Shown here one piece after another: positions 33,608 to 42,378 of a stretch of DNA of 45,712 bases. The stretch's first letter is position 1. Every line of letters starts with the position of its first letter. The notes under the pieces are model-generated. The model saw only the letters and a list, made by a program, of their open reading frames with translations, ran no database searches and had not been told where the DNA came from. The stretch is taken from assembly GCA_029776205.1 (NCBI GenBank), contig JAKOTQ010000077.1, forward strand, positions 1 to 45,712, in the 5' to 3' direction. A program made the translations under genes and the position numbers. Source of the stretch: Bacillota bacterium (GTDB taxonomy: Bacteria > Bacillota > UBA4882 > UBA8346).

Positions 33608-35133
33608 GGGCTGGTCCGGGAGATGCGGGGTTGATCACCCGGATTGGGCTGGAATATTTGAAACGGGCCGATGTGGTACTTTATGATCACCTGATCCCTG
33701 CCCAATTACTGTTGGAGACCTGTCCGGGCTGTCAATGGATACCGGTGGGGAAACGCTGCGGTATGCCTTCTATGGAGCAGGCAGAGATTAACCGGTTGTT
33801 GATTGCAAAAGCCAAAGCCGGTTATTTTGTAGTTCGGCTTAAGGGAGGGGATCCCTTTTTATTCGGCCGGGGCGGAGAGGAAGCCGAAGCTTTGGCCCAG
33901 GCGGGAATCCCTTATTTTGTGGTTCCGGGGATTTCATCGAGCCTCAGTGTCCCAGCAGCTGCCGGTATTCCGGTCACCCACCGTAAGGTGGCTCACAGCG
34001 TCACGATCCGAACTGGGCACTATGGTGACTTTTACCAGACGGAAGGCCGACCGACGCAAGTGGTATTGATGTCTTTGAATTCACTGTCTGAGGTAAGCGA
34101 CACACTTATTACCGAAGGTTATCCGCCGGAGACCCCGGCGGTGGTTATTTCCAGGGGAACGACTCCTTTTCAGAAAGTAGTTTCAGGGACTCTCGGTACC
34201 ATCCCAACATTAGCAAAGGCAGCCGGTTTGCAGGCACCGGCATTATTGGTGGCCGGAGAAGCAGCAGCGTTAAACGAAATCTTGTATTGGAAATCCAATC
34301 TGCCACTAAACGGAAAACGCATTTTGTGGGCCGGGGTGCAATCGGGAGACGATCTCGCCAGTCTGGAAGACCTGAAAATGCTCGGGGCAGAGGTTATTTA
34401 CTTGCCGGTACTAGCGGTCCGTCCGATGACTATGTCTAAATTAGCCCAGATATTGGCGGAAGTTGTTGACTATTCTTGGCTGCTATTTACCAGCCAAAAC
34501 GCAGTAAGGATATTTTTTGAGGCCATGTTGGCCGAAGGTAAGGACTGGAGTTGGCTGGCGTCATCCCGGATCGCCGTGGTCGGTGACAAAACGGCCGCGG
34601 CGTTAAAACAGCGGGGACGAAACCCGGATATGATCGCTTCGGGAAACAGTCGGAGTTTATTGGAGCGGTTAATACCATTGCTCAGTCCCGGCGATCGGGT
34701 GGCTTTATGCCAGGCTGAGAAGACGTTGCCCTATTTAGCCGATGGATTGAATCGATTCGGGGTTAATTACCGTCCCTTTGCCCTTTATTGCTTGGAAGGT
34801 CTGGAGTATCCGGAAGATTTGATCAGAAAGCTTTGTGGCGAAACCCTGGATGTCGTGGTGTTTACTGCACCGTCAGTGGTGGTTCAGTACTTTGCATTAC
34901 TTAAACTCCATGGACTCAAACCGGATCCGGCTGCCCGTTATGTGTGTCTCGGCCAGGAGACGGAAGGGCAACTAGGCCAATCCGGTTATTCAGTTTGGTT
35001 TACACCGACAGAACCCAATAGGGAACAATTGATAGCGCAATTAATTGAGAAGTTAAGGAGTGAATGTCATGTTTCCAACCACCCGTCTGCGCCGGTTGCG
35101 GCAAACTCCTTCATTGCGGAAGATATTGGCTGA
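33580..35133 (+). CDS. cobA-hemD: Fused uroporphyrinogen-III C-methyltransferase and uroporphyrinogen-III synthase
   Basis: A 517-residue bifunctional protein. Residues 1 to about 240 are SUMT (CobA): LLGAGPGDAGLITRIGLEYL, VVRLKGGDPFLFGRGGEEAEAL, VPGISSSLSVPAAAGIPVTHR and a late VLMSLNSL; it methylates uroporphyrinogen III to precorrin-2 using SAM. Residues about 250 to 500 are HemD (GKRILWAGVQSGDDLASLEDLKMLGAEVIYLPV, WLLFTSQNAVRIFFEA, VVFTAPSVVVQYF), which cyclises hydroxymethylbilane. Such fusions are common in Firmicutes and Actinobacteria. The tail overlaps the start of hemB by 65 bases. Confidence 0.95.
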   Translation: MLSGYVCLLGAGPGDAGLITRIGLEYLKRADVVLYDHLIPAQLLLETCPGCQWIPVGKRCGMPSMEQAEINRLLIAKAKAGYFVVRLKGGDPFLFGRGGEEAEALAQAGIPYFVVPGISSSLSVPAAAGIPVTHRKVAHSVTIRTGHYGDFYQTEGRPTQVVLMSLNSLSEVSDTLITEGYPPETPAVVISRGTTPFQKVVSGTLGTIPTLAKAAGLQAPALLVAGEAAALNEILYWKSNLPLNGKRILWAGVQSGDDLASLEDLKMLGAEVIYLPVLAVRPMTMSKLAQILAEVVDYSWLLFTSQNAVRIFFEAMLAEGKDWSWLASSRIAVVGDKTAAALKQRGRNPDMIASGNSRSLLERLIPLLSPGDRVALCQAEKTLPYLADGLNRFGVNYRPFALYCLEGLEYPEDLIRKLCGETLDVVVFTAPSVVVQYFALLKLHGLKPDPAARYVCLGQETEGQLGQSGYSVWFTPTEPNREQLIAQLIEKLRSECHVSNHPSAPVAANSFIAEDIG

Positions 35134-36046
35134 AAATGAATGGAACTTTAAAGATCTGATCGTACCTCATTTTGTGGTTGAAGGGAGCGATATCCGGGAA
35201 GCTGTCCCATCTATGCCGGGAATATACCGTTATTCCATCGACCGGTTGCTTGAAGAATTGGGCAACCCCCTGTATCGAGAAGTGGCTGGGATTTTATTGT
35301 TTGGCATTCCTAAGCATAAAGATATACAGGGGACGGGTGCTTGGGCTGAAGATGGTATCATCCAGCGGGCCTGTCAACGGATTAAATCGGAATATCCCGA
35401 TTTGATCGTGATCACTGATGTATGCCTGTGTGAGTATACTTCCCACGGCCATTGCGGCATCGTTGACCAGGACGGTCGGGTGGATAACGATCGGACCTTG
35501 GAGATATTGCAACGGATTGCGGTAGCACAAGCCAAAGCCGGGGCCGATATTATTGCGCCGTCGGATATGATGGATGGCCGGGTTGCAGCTATCCGGGATG
35601 CATTGGATAAAAATGGTTTCAATGACCGTATGATCCTATCGTATGCTGCTAAATTCGCTTCCGCCTTTTATGGCCCATTTCGGGAGGCGGCCGATTCGGC
35701 GCCGCAATTTGGAGATCGGAAAAGCTATCAGATGCCGCCAGCCAACCGGCGTGAAGCTTTACGGGAACTGGCTGAGGACGCCCGGGAGGGAGCGGATATG
35801 CTGATGGTTAAACCGGGATTACCCTATTTGGACATTCTTCGCGATGCCCGGGAACGTTTTGATCTGCCGTTGGTGGTTTATAATGTCAGCGGCGAATATG
35901 CCATGGTAAAGGCGGCAGCTGTCAACGGCTGGATCGACGAGTCAAAAATCGTATCTGAAATTATAACCGGCTTTAAACGGGCTGGTGCGGATTTGATCAT
36001 TACCTATCATGCCATGGACTTATATCGCTGGTTGCAGGAGGGATAA
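35069..36046 (+). CDS. hemB: Delta-aminolevulinic acid dehydratase (porphobilinogen synthase)
   Basis: Condenses two aminolevulinates to porphobilinogen. About 325 residues. The metal site VITDVCLCEYTSHGHCGI has the three-cysteine zinc-type pattern. Active-site lysines are in LSYAAKFASAFYGPF and MLMVKPGLPYLDI, and a PGIYRYSIDRL segment is near the N-terminus. The start is the ATG at 35069 with AAGGAG nine bases upstream; a GTG at 35060 overlaps that site. Confidence 0.96.
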   Translation: MFPTTRLRRLRQTPSLRKILAENEWNFKDLIVPHFVVEGSDIREAVPSMPGIYRYSIDRLLEELGNPLYREVAGILLFGIPKHKDIQGTGAWAEDGIIQRACQRIKSEYPDLIVITDVCLCEYTSHGHCGIVDQDGRVDNDRTLEILQRIAVAQAKAGADIIAPSDMMDGRVAAIRDALDKNGFNDRMILSYAAKFASAFYGPFREAADSAPQFGDRKSYQMPPANRREALRELAEDAREGADMLMVKPGLPYLDILRDARERFDLPLVVYNVSGEYAMVKAAAVNGWIDESKIVSEIITGFKRAGADLIITYHAMDLYRWLQEG

Positions 36047-36047
36047 T

Positions 36048-37319
36048 ATGGCATTAAGCTATTGGGAACGGGCTCAAGCGGTAATCCCAGGTGGTGTCAA
36101 CAGTCCAGTGCGCTCTTTCGCCAACGTGGGAATGGATCCGGTTTTCATCGAAAAGGCGGAAGGCGCTTATATTTATGATACTGAAAGAAAATGCTATATC
36201 GATTATATTACTTCTTGGGGAGCGTTGATCTTCGGTCACGGGTACCGACCGGTGGTGGAGGCAGTGGCATTACAACTCCAATCCGGCGTAAGCTATGGAT
36301 TGGCGACGCAGCTGGAGGTTGATTTTGCGGAAATGTTGGTGGCGGCCGTACCTTCGCTGGAAATGGTCCGTTTGGTTAATTCCGGGACGGAAGCGACCAT
36401 GAGTGCTCTCCGACTGGCCCGAGGGTTTACCGGGCGGTCGAAAATTTTGAAATTTTCAGGATGCTATCATGGCCATAGCAATGAGCTGCTGGTGGCGGCG
36501 GGGTCTGGCGCATTGACTTTCGGTGTTCCGCAAAGTGCCGGTGTTACGGAAACAACTGCCCAGGATACGTTGGTCTGTCCATATAATGATTTGAATGCTG
36601 TGGCAGAGATTTTTGCAGCATATGGTGAGGATATTGCCGCGGTTATCGTTGAACCGGTAGCTGCCAACATGGGTTTGGTGCTCCCGCAGGAAGGATTTTT
36701 AGAAGGGTTACGGCATTTGACACGGGTTTACGGGGCTTTGCTTATCTTTGATGAGGTAATTACCGGATTTCGATTGGCCTATGGTGGAGCTCAGGAATAC
36801 TATGGCGTGATACCTGATCTGACTTGCTTAGGAAAGATTATCGGCGGCGGTTTTCCGGTGGCTGCTTACGGCGGCCGACGGGAGATTATGCAATATGTCT
36901 CACCCCTGGGGCCGGTGTATCAGGCTGGAACCCTTTCGGGCAATCCGGTAGCGGTTACCGCTGGAATAGCCATCCTTAAACAGTTGCAAGACGGAGAGGT
37001 CTATCGGAAATTATCTGGGTTGGGAGAGGCGTTTCGTGATGGATTGCGTCAGATTGTGTCAAATCGGGGAATTGCTTTACAAGTCACGGGTGTCGGCTCT
37101 CTGACCGGAGTGTTTTTTGCGGATCATGAGATCAATCGTTTTGAACAGATTCCCCGAGTCAATCAAGAAATGTATCAGCGGTTTTTCAGGTTGCTGTATC
37201 AGGAAGGGATTTTGTTCCCGCCGTCTTCCTTTGAAACGATCTTTATTTCGGCAGCTCATTCTATGGCGGATATCGAACGGACCCTTAGTGCGGTGGAAAA
37301 AGCTTTTAAAAGATGGTAA
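36048..37319 (+). CDS. hemL: Glutamate-1-semialdehyde 2,1-aminomutase
   Basis: PLP enzyme converting glutamate-1-semialdehyde to 5-aminolevulinate, the step after HemA. The 423 residues begin ALSYWERAQAVIPGGVNSPVRSF and show MVRLVNSGTEATMSALRLARG, FSGCYHGHSNELL, LLIFDEVITGFR and the PLP lysine in TCLGKIIGGGFPVAAYGG. The start is ATG 36048 with GGAGGG five to six bases upstream; an earlier in-frame ATG lies inside hemB. It is the last gene of the operon and is followed by a strong terminator. No hemE-hemH genes follow, so the tetrapyrrole genes here stop at the siroheme branch. Confidence 0.96.
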   Translation: MALSYWERAQAVIPGGVNSPVRSFANVGMDPVFIEKAEGAYIYDTERKCYIDYITSWGALIFGHGYRPVVEAVALQLQSGVSYGLATQLEVDFAEMLVAAVPSLEMVRLVNSGTEATMSALRLARGFTGRSKILKFSGCYHGHSNELLVAAGSGALTFGVPQSAGVTETTAQDTLVCPYNDLNAVAEIFAAYGEDIAAVIVEPVAANMGLVLPQEGFLEGLRHLTRVYGALLIFDEVITGFRLAYGGAQEYYGVIPDLTCLGKIIGGGFPVAAYGGRREIMQYVSPLGPVYQAGTLSGNPVAVTAGIAILKQLQDGEVYRKLSGLGEAFRDGLRQIVSNRGIALQVTGVGSLTGVFFADHEINRFEQIPRVNQEMYQRFFRLLYQEGILFPPSSFETIFISAAHSMADIERTLSAVEKAFKRW

Positions 37320-37343
37320 GCCATAAAAACAGGAAACAAGAAA

Positions 37344-37373
37344 AAATCCCCGCTTTATATGGCGGGGATTTTG
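37344..37373. terminator. Bidirectional terminator between hemL and metQ
   Basis: AAATCCCCGC pairs with GCGGGGATTT around an eight-base loop, with A6 before and TTTT after the stem. It ends the 16-kb operon and also lies behind the convergent metQ. Confidence 0.88.
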
Positions 37374-37397
37374 ATATTTGGTTGAAGGTAGGTTATC

Positions 37398-38198
37398 TCA
37401 GAAAGCTGGTACGATACTGCCTTGGTAGGTTTTGGTGAGATAGGCTTTGACGGTATCGCTGTTAAGTGCTTTGGCCAGCTTAAGCAGAGCTGGGTTGTTT
37501 TTATCCTTGGCGCGGACGGCCAGAACATTGGCGTAAGGCGATTCTTTGCCTTCGATAAATAATGCGTCTCTCACAGGGATCAGATTGATGGTTAAGGCAT
37601 AATTGGTATTGATCACCGCCAGATCGACATCGGCCAGAACCCGCGGAAGCTGAGCGGCTTCAAGGGCTTTAATTTTAAGGCCTTTCGGGTTTTTGGCAAT
37701 ATCCAGTTCGGTAGCAGTCAGGCCTACGCCTTTCCGTAATTCGATCAAGTTCGCTTGTTGAAGGAGAAGCAGAGCCCGCCCTCCGTTGGTGGGGTCGTTG
37801 GGAATTGCGACAGTAGCTTTGTTTTTTAAATCTTTTAAAGATTTGATCTTTTTGGAATAGACGCCCATGGGTTCAATATGGACTTTCGCGATAGAGACCA
37901 AATCCAGTTTCCGGTCTTTGCAGAATTGCTCCAGATATGGGATGTGTTGAAAGAAATTGGCATCTAATTCGCCTTCGGCCAGAGCCAAGTTGGGTTGGAC
38001 ATAATCCTGAAATTCGATGATTTTCAAGGTGATGCCTTCTTTAGCTAGCAGGGGTTTAACGGATTCCAAGATACCCACATGGGGCGTTGGCGATGCGCCG
38101 ACCGTCAATACTGTGTTGGCAGCGCTTACGGTTAGGCTGCTGATGAGCAGGGAGATAAGTAATGCAGTGAGAAGAATCAATGAGAGATTTTTCTTCAT
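37398..38198 (-). CDS. metQ: Methionine ABC transporter substrate-binding protein
   Basis: Binding protein of the methionine importer (NlpA/MetQ family), 266 residues. The mature part has LTVGASPTPHVGILESVKPLLAKEGITLKIIEFQDYVQPNLALAEGELDANFFQHIPYL, the family hallmark, and VAIPNDPTNGGRALLLLQ. The signal peptide ends LLISSLTVSAANT with an AxA-type site and no lipobox Cys, unlike most MetQ of monoderm Firmicutes and unlike potD in this window. GGAGG stands eight bases before the ATG. It is the last gene of metN-metI-metQ; specificity for methionine rests on family and operon. Confidence 0.93.
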   Translation of the reverse strand: MKKNLSLILLTALLISLLISSLTVSAANTVLTVGASPTPHVGILESVKPLLAKEGITLKIIEFQDYVQPNLALAEGELDANFFQHIPYLEQFCKDRKLDLVSIAKVHIEPMGVYSKKIKSLKDLKNKATVAIPNDPTNGGRALLLLQQANLIELRKGVGLTATELDIAKNPKGLKIKALEAAQLPRVLADVDLAVINTNYALTINLIPVRDALFIEGKESPYANVLAVRAKDKNNPALLKLAKALNSDTVKAYLTKTYQGSIVPAF

Positions 38199-38294
38199 GA
38201 TACATCCTCCTTTAATTTTATATTTTATTTATGAATTGTATAAACCGTGGAATTTGAGTGGGACACGGTTTAAAACTTCTTGAGGAAGCCTTTG

Positions 38295-38951
38295 TTACTT
38301 ATGATTGAGTTTTCGGGCCATCCAGTCGCCCAGTGATTGAATGCCTTGGACCAGGATGACCAGAACAATAACGGTGGCTAACATGACATCGGGTTGGAAA
38401 CGCTGATAGCCGTAACGAATGGCCAAATCTCCCAAACCACCGCCACCAACGGCACCGGCCATGGCTGAATAACTGATGAGGCTGACAGCACAGTTAGTGA
38501 TGCCCAAAACTAGGCCGGACTTAGCTTCCGGAATCAGTACTTTGCCAATAATTTGCCAAGTGGTGGCGCCGATAGCCTGGGCGGCTTCGATAATACCGCT
38601 GTCTACCTCGAGCAGGGTTGTTTCAACCAGTCGGGCAAAAAACGGAATTGCACTGACGGTAAGTGGTACGATTGCTCCCAACGTTCCGATGGAAGTCCCT
38701 ACCACCAGTCGAGTGAAAGGGACGATCGCCACCAACAAGATGATAAAGGGTAAGGAACGCCCGATATTAACGATGATGGAAAGGGTCGAATGAATGGCCG
38801 GGTGAGGCTTGATGTGGCCAGGGCCGGTAATCACCAGCAATACGCCTAGCGGCAAACCGAGCAGAGTGGCAATGACCAAAGAAACACCCACCATGTAAAG
38901 GGTCTCCCATAAACCGTTAATCAGCAGATTGAAGAGTTGTGGATTCCACAC
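38295..38951 (-). CDS. metI: Methionine ABC transporter permease
   Basis: A 218-residue permease with about five membrane segments. It begins MWNPQLFNLLINGLWETLYMVGVSLVIA, typical of MetI, and has the EAA loop IEAAQAIGATTWQIIGKVLIPEAKSG and ISYSAMAGAVGGGGLGDLAIRYGYQRF, a signature of this permease type. The start overlaps metN by 35 bases. The 96 bases to metQ hold that gene's ribosome binding site and nothing else that I can identify. Confidence 0.95.
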   Translation of the reverse strand: MWNPQLFNLLINGLWETLYMVGVSLVIATLLGLPLGVLLVITGPGHIKPHPAIHSTLSIIVNIGRSLPFIILLVAIVPFTRLVVGTSIGTLGAIVPLTVSAIPFFARLVETTLLEVDSGIIEAAQAIGATTWQIIGKVLIPEAKSGLVLGITNCAVSLISYSAMAGAVGGGGLGDLAIRYGYQRFQPDVMLATVIVLVILVQGIQSLGDWMARKLNHK

Positions 38952-39981
38952 CGTTTAACACCTCGATTCGACATCCTAGTTCCTGTAGGTAGGCCATGGC
39001 CGTCTGGACATTGTCGTCTGTTCCGTTGAGGTCGACGATGAGTGATCCAAAGGGCGTATCCTGTATAAAGTCGAGTTTAGCATATAAAATATTGACATCC
39101 AAATTAAAACGGCGGATCAACGAAGTAATCACCGGTTCTTTAGCGGCTTCGCCCTGAAAGAAGATGCGTACCAGGTTTCCTTCGCCGGGATTGGAATGAA
39201 TTAATGTTTGTAGATTTTCCGGGATTTTATCATGAGTAGCCGTCCGGATGAACTCCCGGGCGATTTCCGTCCGGGGATTGGCAAACAATTGAACGACGGG
39301 CCCACATTCGATGATCTGGCCGTTTTTAATGACAGCCACTGAATCGCAGATTTCTTTAATAACCTGAATTTCGTGGGTGATCAAAATAATGGTCAAACCC
39401 AGCCGTCGATTGACATCCCGCAATAGTTGAAGAATCGAATGGGTGGTCTGGGGGTCCAGGGCTGAGGTGGCTTCGTCGCACAGTAAAATTTCGGGATGAT
39501 TGGCTAAAGCCCGGGCAATGCCGACTCGTTGTTTTTGGCCGCCGGAGAGCTGTGCCGGATAATTGTTTAATTTATCGGAAAGGCCGACCAACTCGGCTAA
39601 TTCCAATACCCGTTTTTTGATCTCTGCCGGAGGTGTTCCGGCAACTTCCAACGGAAAAGCGATATTTCCGTAAACGGTACGGGAAGAAAGCAAATTGAAA
39701 TGCTGAAAGATCATGCCGATTTTCCGGCGGGCCAGGCGGAGATTTTTACCGGTTAAAGTGGTCATCTCCGTATCTCCAACGATAATGCTTCCGGACTGGG
39801 GGATTTCCAGACGGTTAATGCTGCGTAGTAATGTACTTTTGCCGGCTCCGCTGAGGCCGATAATTCCGAAGATTTCGCCCCGTTTTATTTCAAGGTTAAT
39901 ATTGCGGAGGGCGGTAACCGTTTGATCCTTGGAACGGTATGTTTTGGTTACATTGTGAAATTTAACAATAGCCGTACCCAC
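38917..39981 (-). CDS. metN: Methionine ABC transporter ATP-binding protein with NIL domain
   Basis: ATPase of the importer, 354 residues. Walker A GLSGAGKS (42-49), signature LSGGQKQR, Walker B LLCDEATSALDPQTT (with Asp-Glu-Ala as usual in MetN) and LTIILITHEIQV. The last 80 residues (GNLVRIFFQGEAAKEPVITSLIRRFNLDVNI...) are the NIL domain, which binds methionine and inhibits transport in known MetN. It is the first gene of the operon, preceded by GAAAGGAAGGTG. A promoter and a GGAAT-type operator-like site lie upstream. Confidence 0.95.
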   Translation of the reverse strand: MGTAIVKFHNVTKTYRSKDQTVTALRNINLEIKRGEIFGIIGLSGAGKSTLLRSINRLEIPQSGSIIVGDTEMTTLTGKNLRLARRKIGMIFQHFNLLSSRTVYGNIAFPLEVAGTPPAEIKKRVLELAELVGLSDKLNNYPAQLSGGQKQRVGIARALANHPEILLCDEATSALDPQTTHSILQLLRDVNRRLGLTIILITHEIQVIKEICDSVAVIKNGQIIECGPVVQLFANPRTEIAREFIRTATHDKIPENLQTLIHSNPGEGNLVRIFFQGEAAKEPVITSLIRRFNLDVNILYAKLDFIQDTPFGSLIVDLNGTDDNVQTAMAYLQELGCRIEVLNGVESTTLQSAD

Positions 39982-40039
39982 AGGCGGTCACCTTCCTTTC
40001 GTAAGTATGATATATGATATAAAACAAAAACAATACCAA

Positions 40040-40056
40040 CTAATTATATTGGAATA
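40040..40056 (+). promoter_or_regulatory. CymR/Rrf2-like operator motif upstream of metNIQ
   Basis: CTAATTATATTGGAATA agrees closely with the published CymR box form TAAATWWNATNGGAATT. It lies about 10-25 bases downstream of the expected metN transcription start, the same geometry as the GGAAT motif in the sulfate operon leader. A second TATATTGG copy is at about 40085-40092 between the -35 and -10. Confidence 0.45.
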
Positions 40057-40072
40057 ATCGGATTTAATATGA

Positions 40073-40102
40073 ATTCTACTATTTATATTGGTAGCGTGTC
40101 AA
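40073..40102 (-). promoter_or_regulatory. Promoter of metNIQ
   Basis: On the minus strand a perfect TTGACA (40102-40097), an 18-base spacer and TAGAAT (40078-40073). No S-box or other known riboswitch is visible in the roughly 85-base leader. Confidence 0.65.
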
Positions 40103-40147
40103 TATAAAAGTCAACTCTTTCTTCAAAATTAACAAACCTTTCACCGA

Positions 40148-40176
40148 TTGACGAATTGTTTGGGTTGCATTAACAT
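40148..40176 (+). promoter_or_regulatory. Promoter of coaBC
   Basis: TTGACG (40148-40153), a 17-base spacer and TAACAT (40171-40176), about 40 bases before the coaBC start. The intergenic region holds the two divergent promoters. Confidence 0.5.
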
Positions 40177-40214
40177 AAAACCAGTAAATTTGAATTTTGT
40201 AAAGGATTGAACCG

Positions 40215-41405
40215 ATGATGCAAGGTAAAAATATCGCAATCGGCATTACCGGAGGAATCGCAGCATATAAAGCCTGCGATCTGGTTAGCCGCCTCAAACA
40301 AATGGGCGCCAATGTTAAGGTCGCCATGACCCAGGCAGCCACCGAATTTGTAACGCCGTTGACTTTGCAGAGCCTAAGCGGGAATCCGGTGGTGACCGGA
40401 ATGTTTGACCGCCCGGCCCAATGGGAAATCGAACATATTGCCATGGCCAAATGGGCAGATCTATTTGTAGTGGCGCCGACTACTGCCAATCTTATCGGCA
40501 AATTGGCTGCTGGTATCGCTGATGATTTTCTTTCGACTACATTATTGGCAACCCGGGCTCCGATCTATCTGGCACCGGCTATGAATACGCAAATGTATAC
40601 CCATCCGGTGGTCCAAGCCAACATGCAAAAATTGCGCGAGCTGGGTGTTCAATTTATTGAACCTGTTACCGGACGGTTAGCCTGCGGTGATGTCGGCCCA
40701 GGGAAAATGGCGGATGTGGATGTGATCCTAACTACATTGGAAAACGCTTTCGAGCGGGTTCAGGATTATTTGGGCCGCCGGGTTTTAATTACGGCTGGTC
40801 CGACCCGGGAAGCCATTGATCCAGTGCGGTATCTTTCGAATCACTCTTCGGGGAAAATGGGGTATGCCTTGGCCAGAGCCGCTGTCCGGCGTGGTGCAGC
40901 CGTTACCCTGATTTCCGGTCCGGTTGCCCTGGAGCCGCCTGCCGGATTGGAGAAATTGATTCGCGTTGAATCTGCTGATGAGATGTATCGGGCTGTTATC
41001 GATCATTATCAAGAGCAGGATTTCGTGATCATGGCGGCGGCGGTGGCCGATTATAAACCGAAAACCCTTTCCGGGCAAAAAATTAAAAAGACCGCAGAAC
41101 CTTTTGTCATTGAATTCGTTAAAAATATCGACATCTTAGCCGAATTAGGCAAGAGTAAAATGCAGCAAAAATTAATCGGGTTTGCTGCTGAAACTCAAAA
41201 TCTTGAAGAGTATGCCCGGGCTAAACTGCTTCAAAAAAATCTGGATCTTATTGTCGCCAATGATTTGACTCAGGAAGGCGCCGGATTCGGAGTGGATACC
41301 AATATCGTCAAATTGATCGACCGATACGGTAAAATCGAAGATGTACCGTTAATGAGTAAGTCAGATTTAGGCGATTTTCTTCTGGATAAGATTAAGCAAC
41401 TCTAA
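40215..41405 (+). CDS. coaBC: Bifunctional phosphopantothenoylcysteine decarboxylase/phosphopantothenate-cysteine ligase
   Basis: Coenzyme A synthesis: the C-terminal half joins 4'-phosphopantothenate to cysteine, the N-terminal flavoprotein half decarboxylates the product. The 396 residues show GKNIAIGITGGIAAYKACDLVSRLKQMG, EHIAMAKWADLFVVAPTTANLIGKLAAGIADDFLST with the active-site His, PAMNTQMYTHP, Cys in GRLACGDVGPGKM, then the CoaB half RVLITAGPTREAIDPVRYLSNHSSGKMGYALA and MAAAVADYKPK. Two adjacent ATGs (40215, 40218) follow AAAGGATTG. Monocistronic. Confidence 0.97.
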   Translation: MMQGKNIAIGITGGIAAYKACDLVSRLKQMGANVKVAMTQAATEFVTPLTLQSLSGNPVVTGMFDRPAQWEIEHIAMAKWADLFVVAPTTANLIGKLAAGIADDFLSTTLLATRAPIYLAPAMNTQMYTHPVVQANMQKLRELGVQFIEPVTGRLACGDVGPGKMADVDVILTTLENAFERVQDYLGRRVLITAGPTREAIDPVRYLSNHSSGKMGYALARAAVRRGAAVTLISGPVALEPPAGLEKLIRVESADEMYRAVIDHYQEQDFVIMAAAVADYKPKTLSGQKIKKTAEPFVIEFVKNIDILAELGKSKMQQKLIGFAAETQNLEEYARAKLLQKNLDLIVANDLTQEGAGFGVDTNIVKLIDRYGKIEDVPLMSKSDLGDFLLDKIKQL

Positions 41406-41430
41406 GGTTTTAAATTCATCGGCTAATATT

Positions 41431-42378
41431 TCATCGGCTGGTAAGGAAAAGAGTATTGGCAGCGTTAACGCTGTTGGAGATGGCTTCTAAAAGTGCATCG
41501 GCTGCTGCCAATCCTACCAGGTCCACCAGGACCGTATCGGGAAGGGATGGTTCAAGACGTTCGCCCTCCAAGGAGGAAAGAGCGAAGATCACATCGCCGT
41601 CCAAATTGGTGTGGACCGGATAAATGGACCGGGCCATGCCGTCATGGGCTAGTTCCGCGACTTTCATCAATTGGATCTTGTCCATCCGTACATTGGTGGC
41701 GATAACGGCAAGAGTCGTATTTTGCGAAGCTAGGTCCATCAATCCGGAGAAACGTTTAAAATCATTCATGTCCATATCAGCATATAATGAGGCCGGAAGC
41801 TCTTTTTGGGGAACGATGATATTTCCCAGAGCGTTAGTGACGACGAAAGCGGCAACAACGATGTCCTTTGCCAGTGTTTTGGCAGCGATACCGAAGCCGC
41901 CTTTCATTTTTCGGCCGCCGAACCATTTGCCGATGGTTGCTCCGGTGCCAACCCCGATATTACCTTGGTGCAGATTGTCATAGGAACTGTTGCATGCCGC
42001 TTCCCGGCCTGCCTCTTTTGTCGGTCGGCGATCGCTACCGGTCCCTAGATCATAGATAACTGCACCGGTGATTCCGGGAATGGCTTTTCCCAACTTGTTA
42101 TTGCCTATCCCTTGTCCTTCCAAATATTCCAATACGCCGAAAGCCGATTCTAAACCAAAGATGCTGCCGCCGGTTAACACGACAGCGTGGACGATTTTTC
42201 CGGATGATTTAGGGTCGTATGCTGGAGTGTTTAGGGTACCGGTGCTGGAACCGCGAATGTCAATACCGATATCGGCGCCCTTCTCTGCGATAAATACAGT
42301 AAGTCCGGTCTGGTTTTGAATATCGGTATAATGGCCGATTTTCAAGCCCACTTTGCGTAACAACATGTCTGGGATCAT
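41431..42378 (-). CDS. P1 family (DmpA/peptidase S58) autoprocessing aminopeptidase
   Basis: An N-terminal nucleophile hydrolase, 315 residues. Family features are LKIGHYTDIQNQTGLTVFIAEKGA, AVVLTGGSIFGLESAFGVLEYLE, the GNIGVGTGATIGKWFGGR loop, KGGFGIAA and the segment SQNTTLAVIATNV (about 218-230), where the proenzyme is expected to cut itself between Asn220 and Thr221, exposing the Thr nucleophile. HTNLDGDVIFALSS (about 257-270) supplies the DGD motif. Relatives include DmpA-type aminopeptidases and nylon-oligomer hydrolase NylC; the natural substrate here is unknown. No signal peptide. AAAGGATT lies upstream of the ATG at 42378. Confidence 0.88.
   Translation of the reverse strand: MIPDMLLRKVGLKIGHYTDIQNQTGLTVFIAEKGADIGIDIRGSSTGTLNTPAYDPKSSGKIVHAVVLTGGSIFGLESAFGVLEYLEGQGIGNNKLGKAIPGITGAVIYDLGTGSDRRPTKEAGREAACNSSYDNLHQGNIGVGTGATIGKWFGGRKMKGGFGIAAKTLAKDIVVAAFVVTNALGNIIVPQKELPASLYADMDMNDFKRFSGLMDLASQNTTLAVIATNVRMDKIQLMKVAELAHDGMARSIYPVHTNLDGDVIFALSSLEGERLEPSLPDTVLVDLVGLAAADALLEAISNSVNAANTLFLTSR

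Noticed and set aside
39982-40214. Search for a SAM (S-box) riboswitch upstream of metNIQ
   Set aside because: None of the conserved S-box segments is present and the leader is short; only a promoter and operator-like sites were found.
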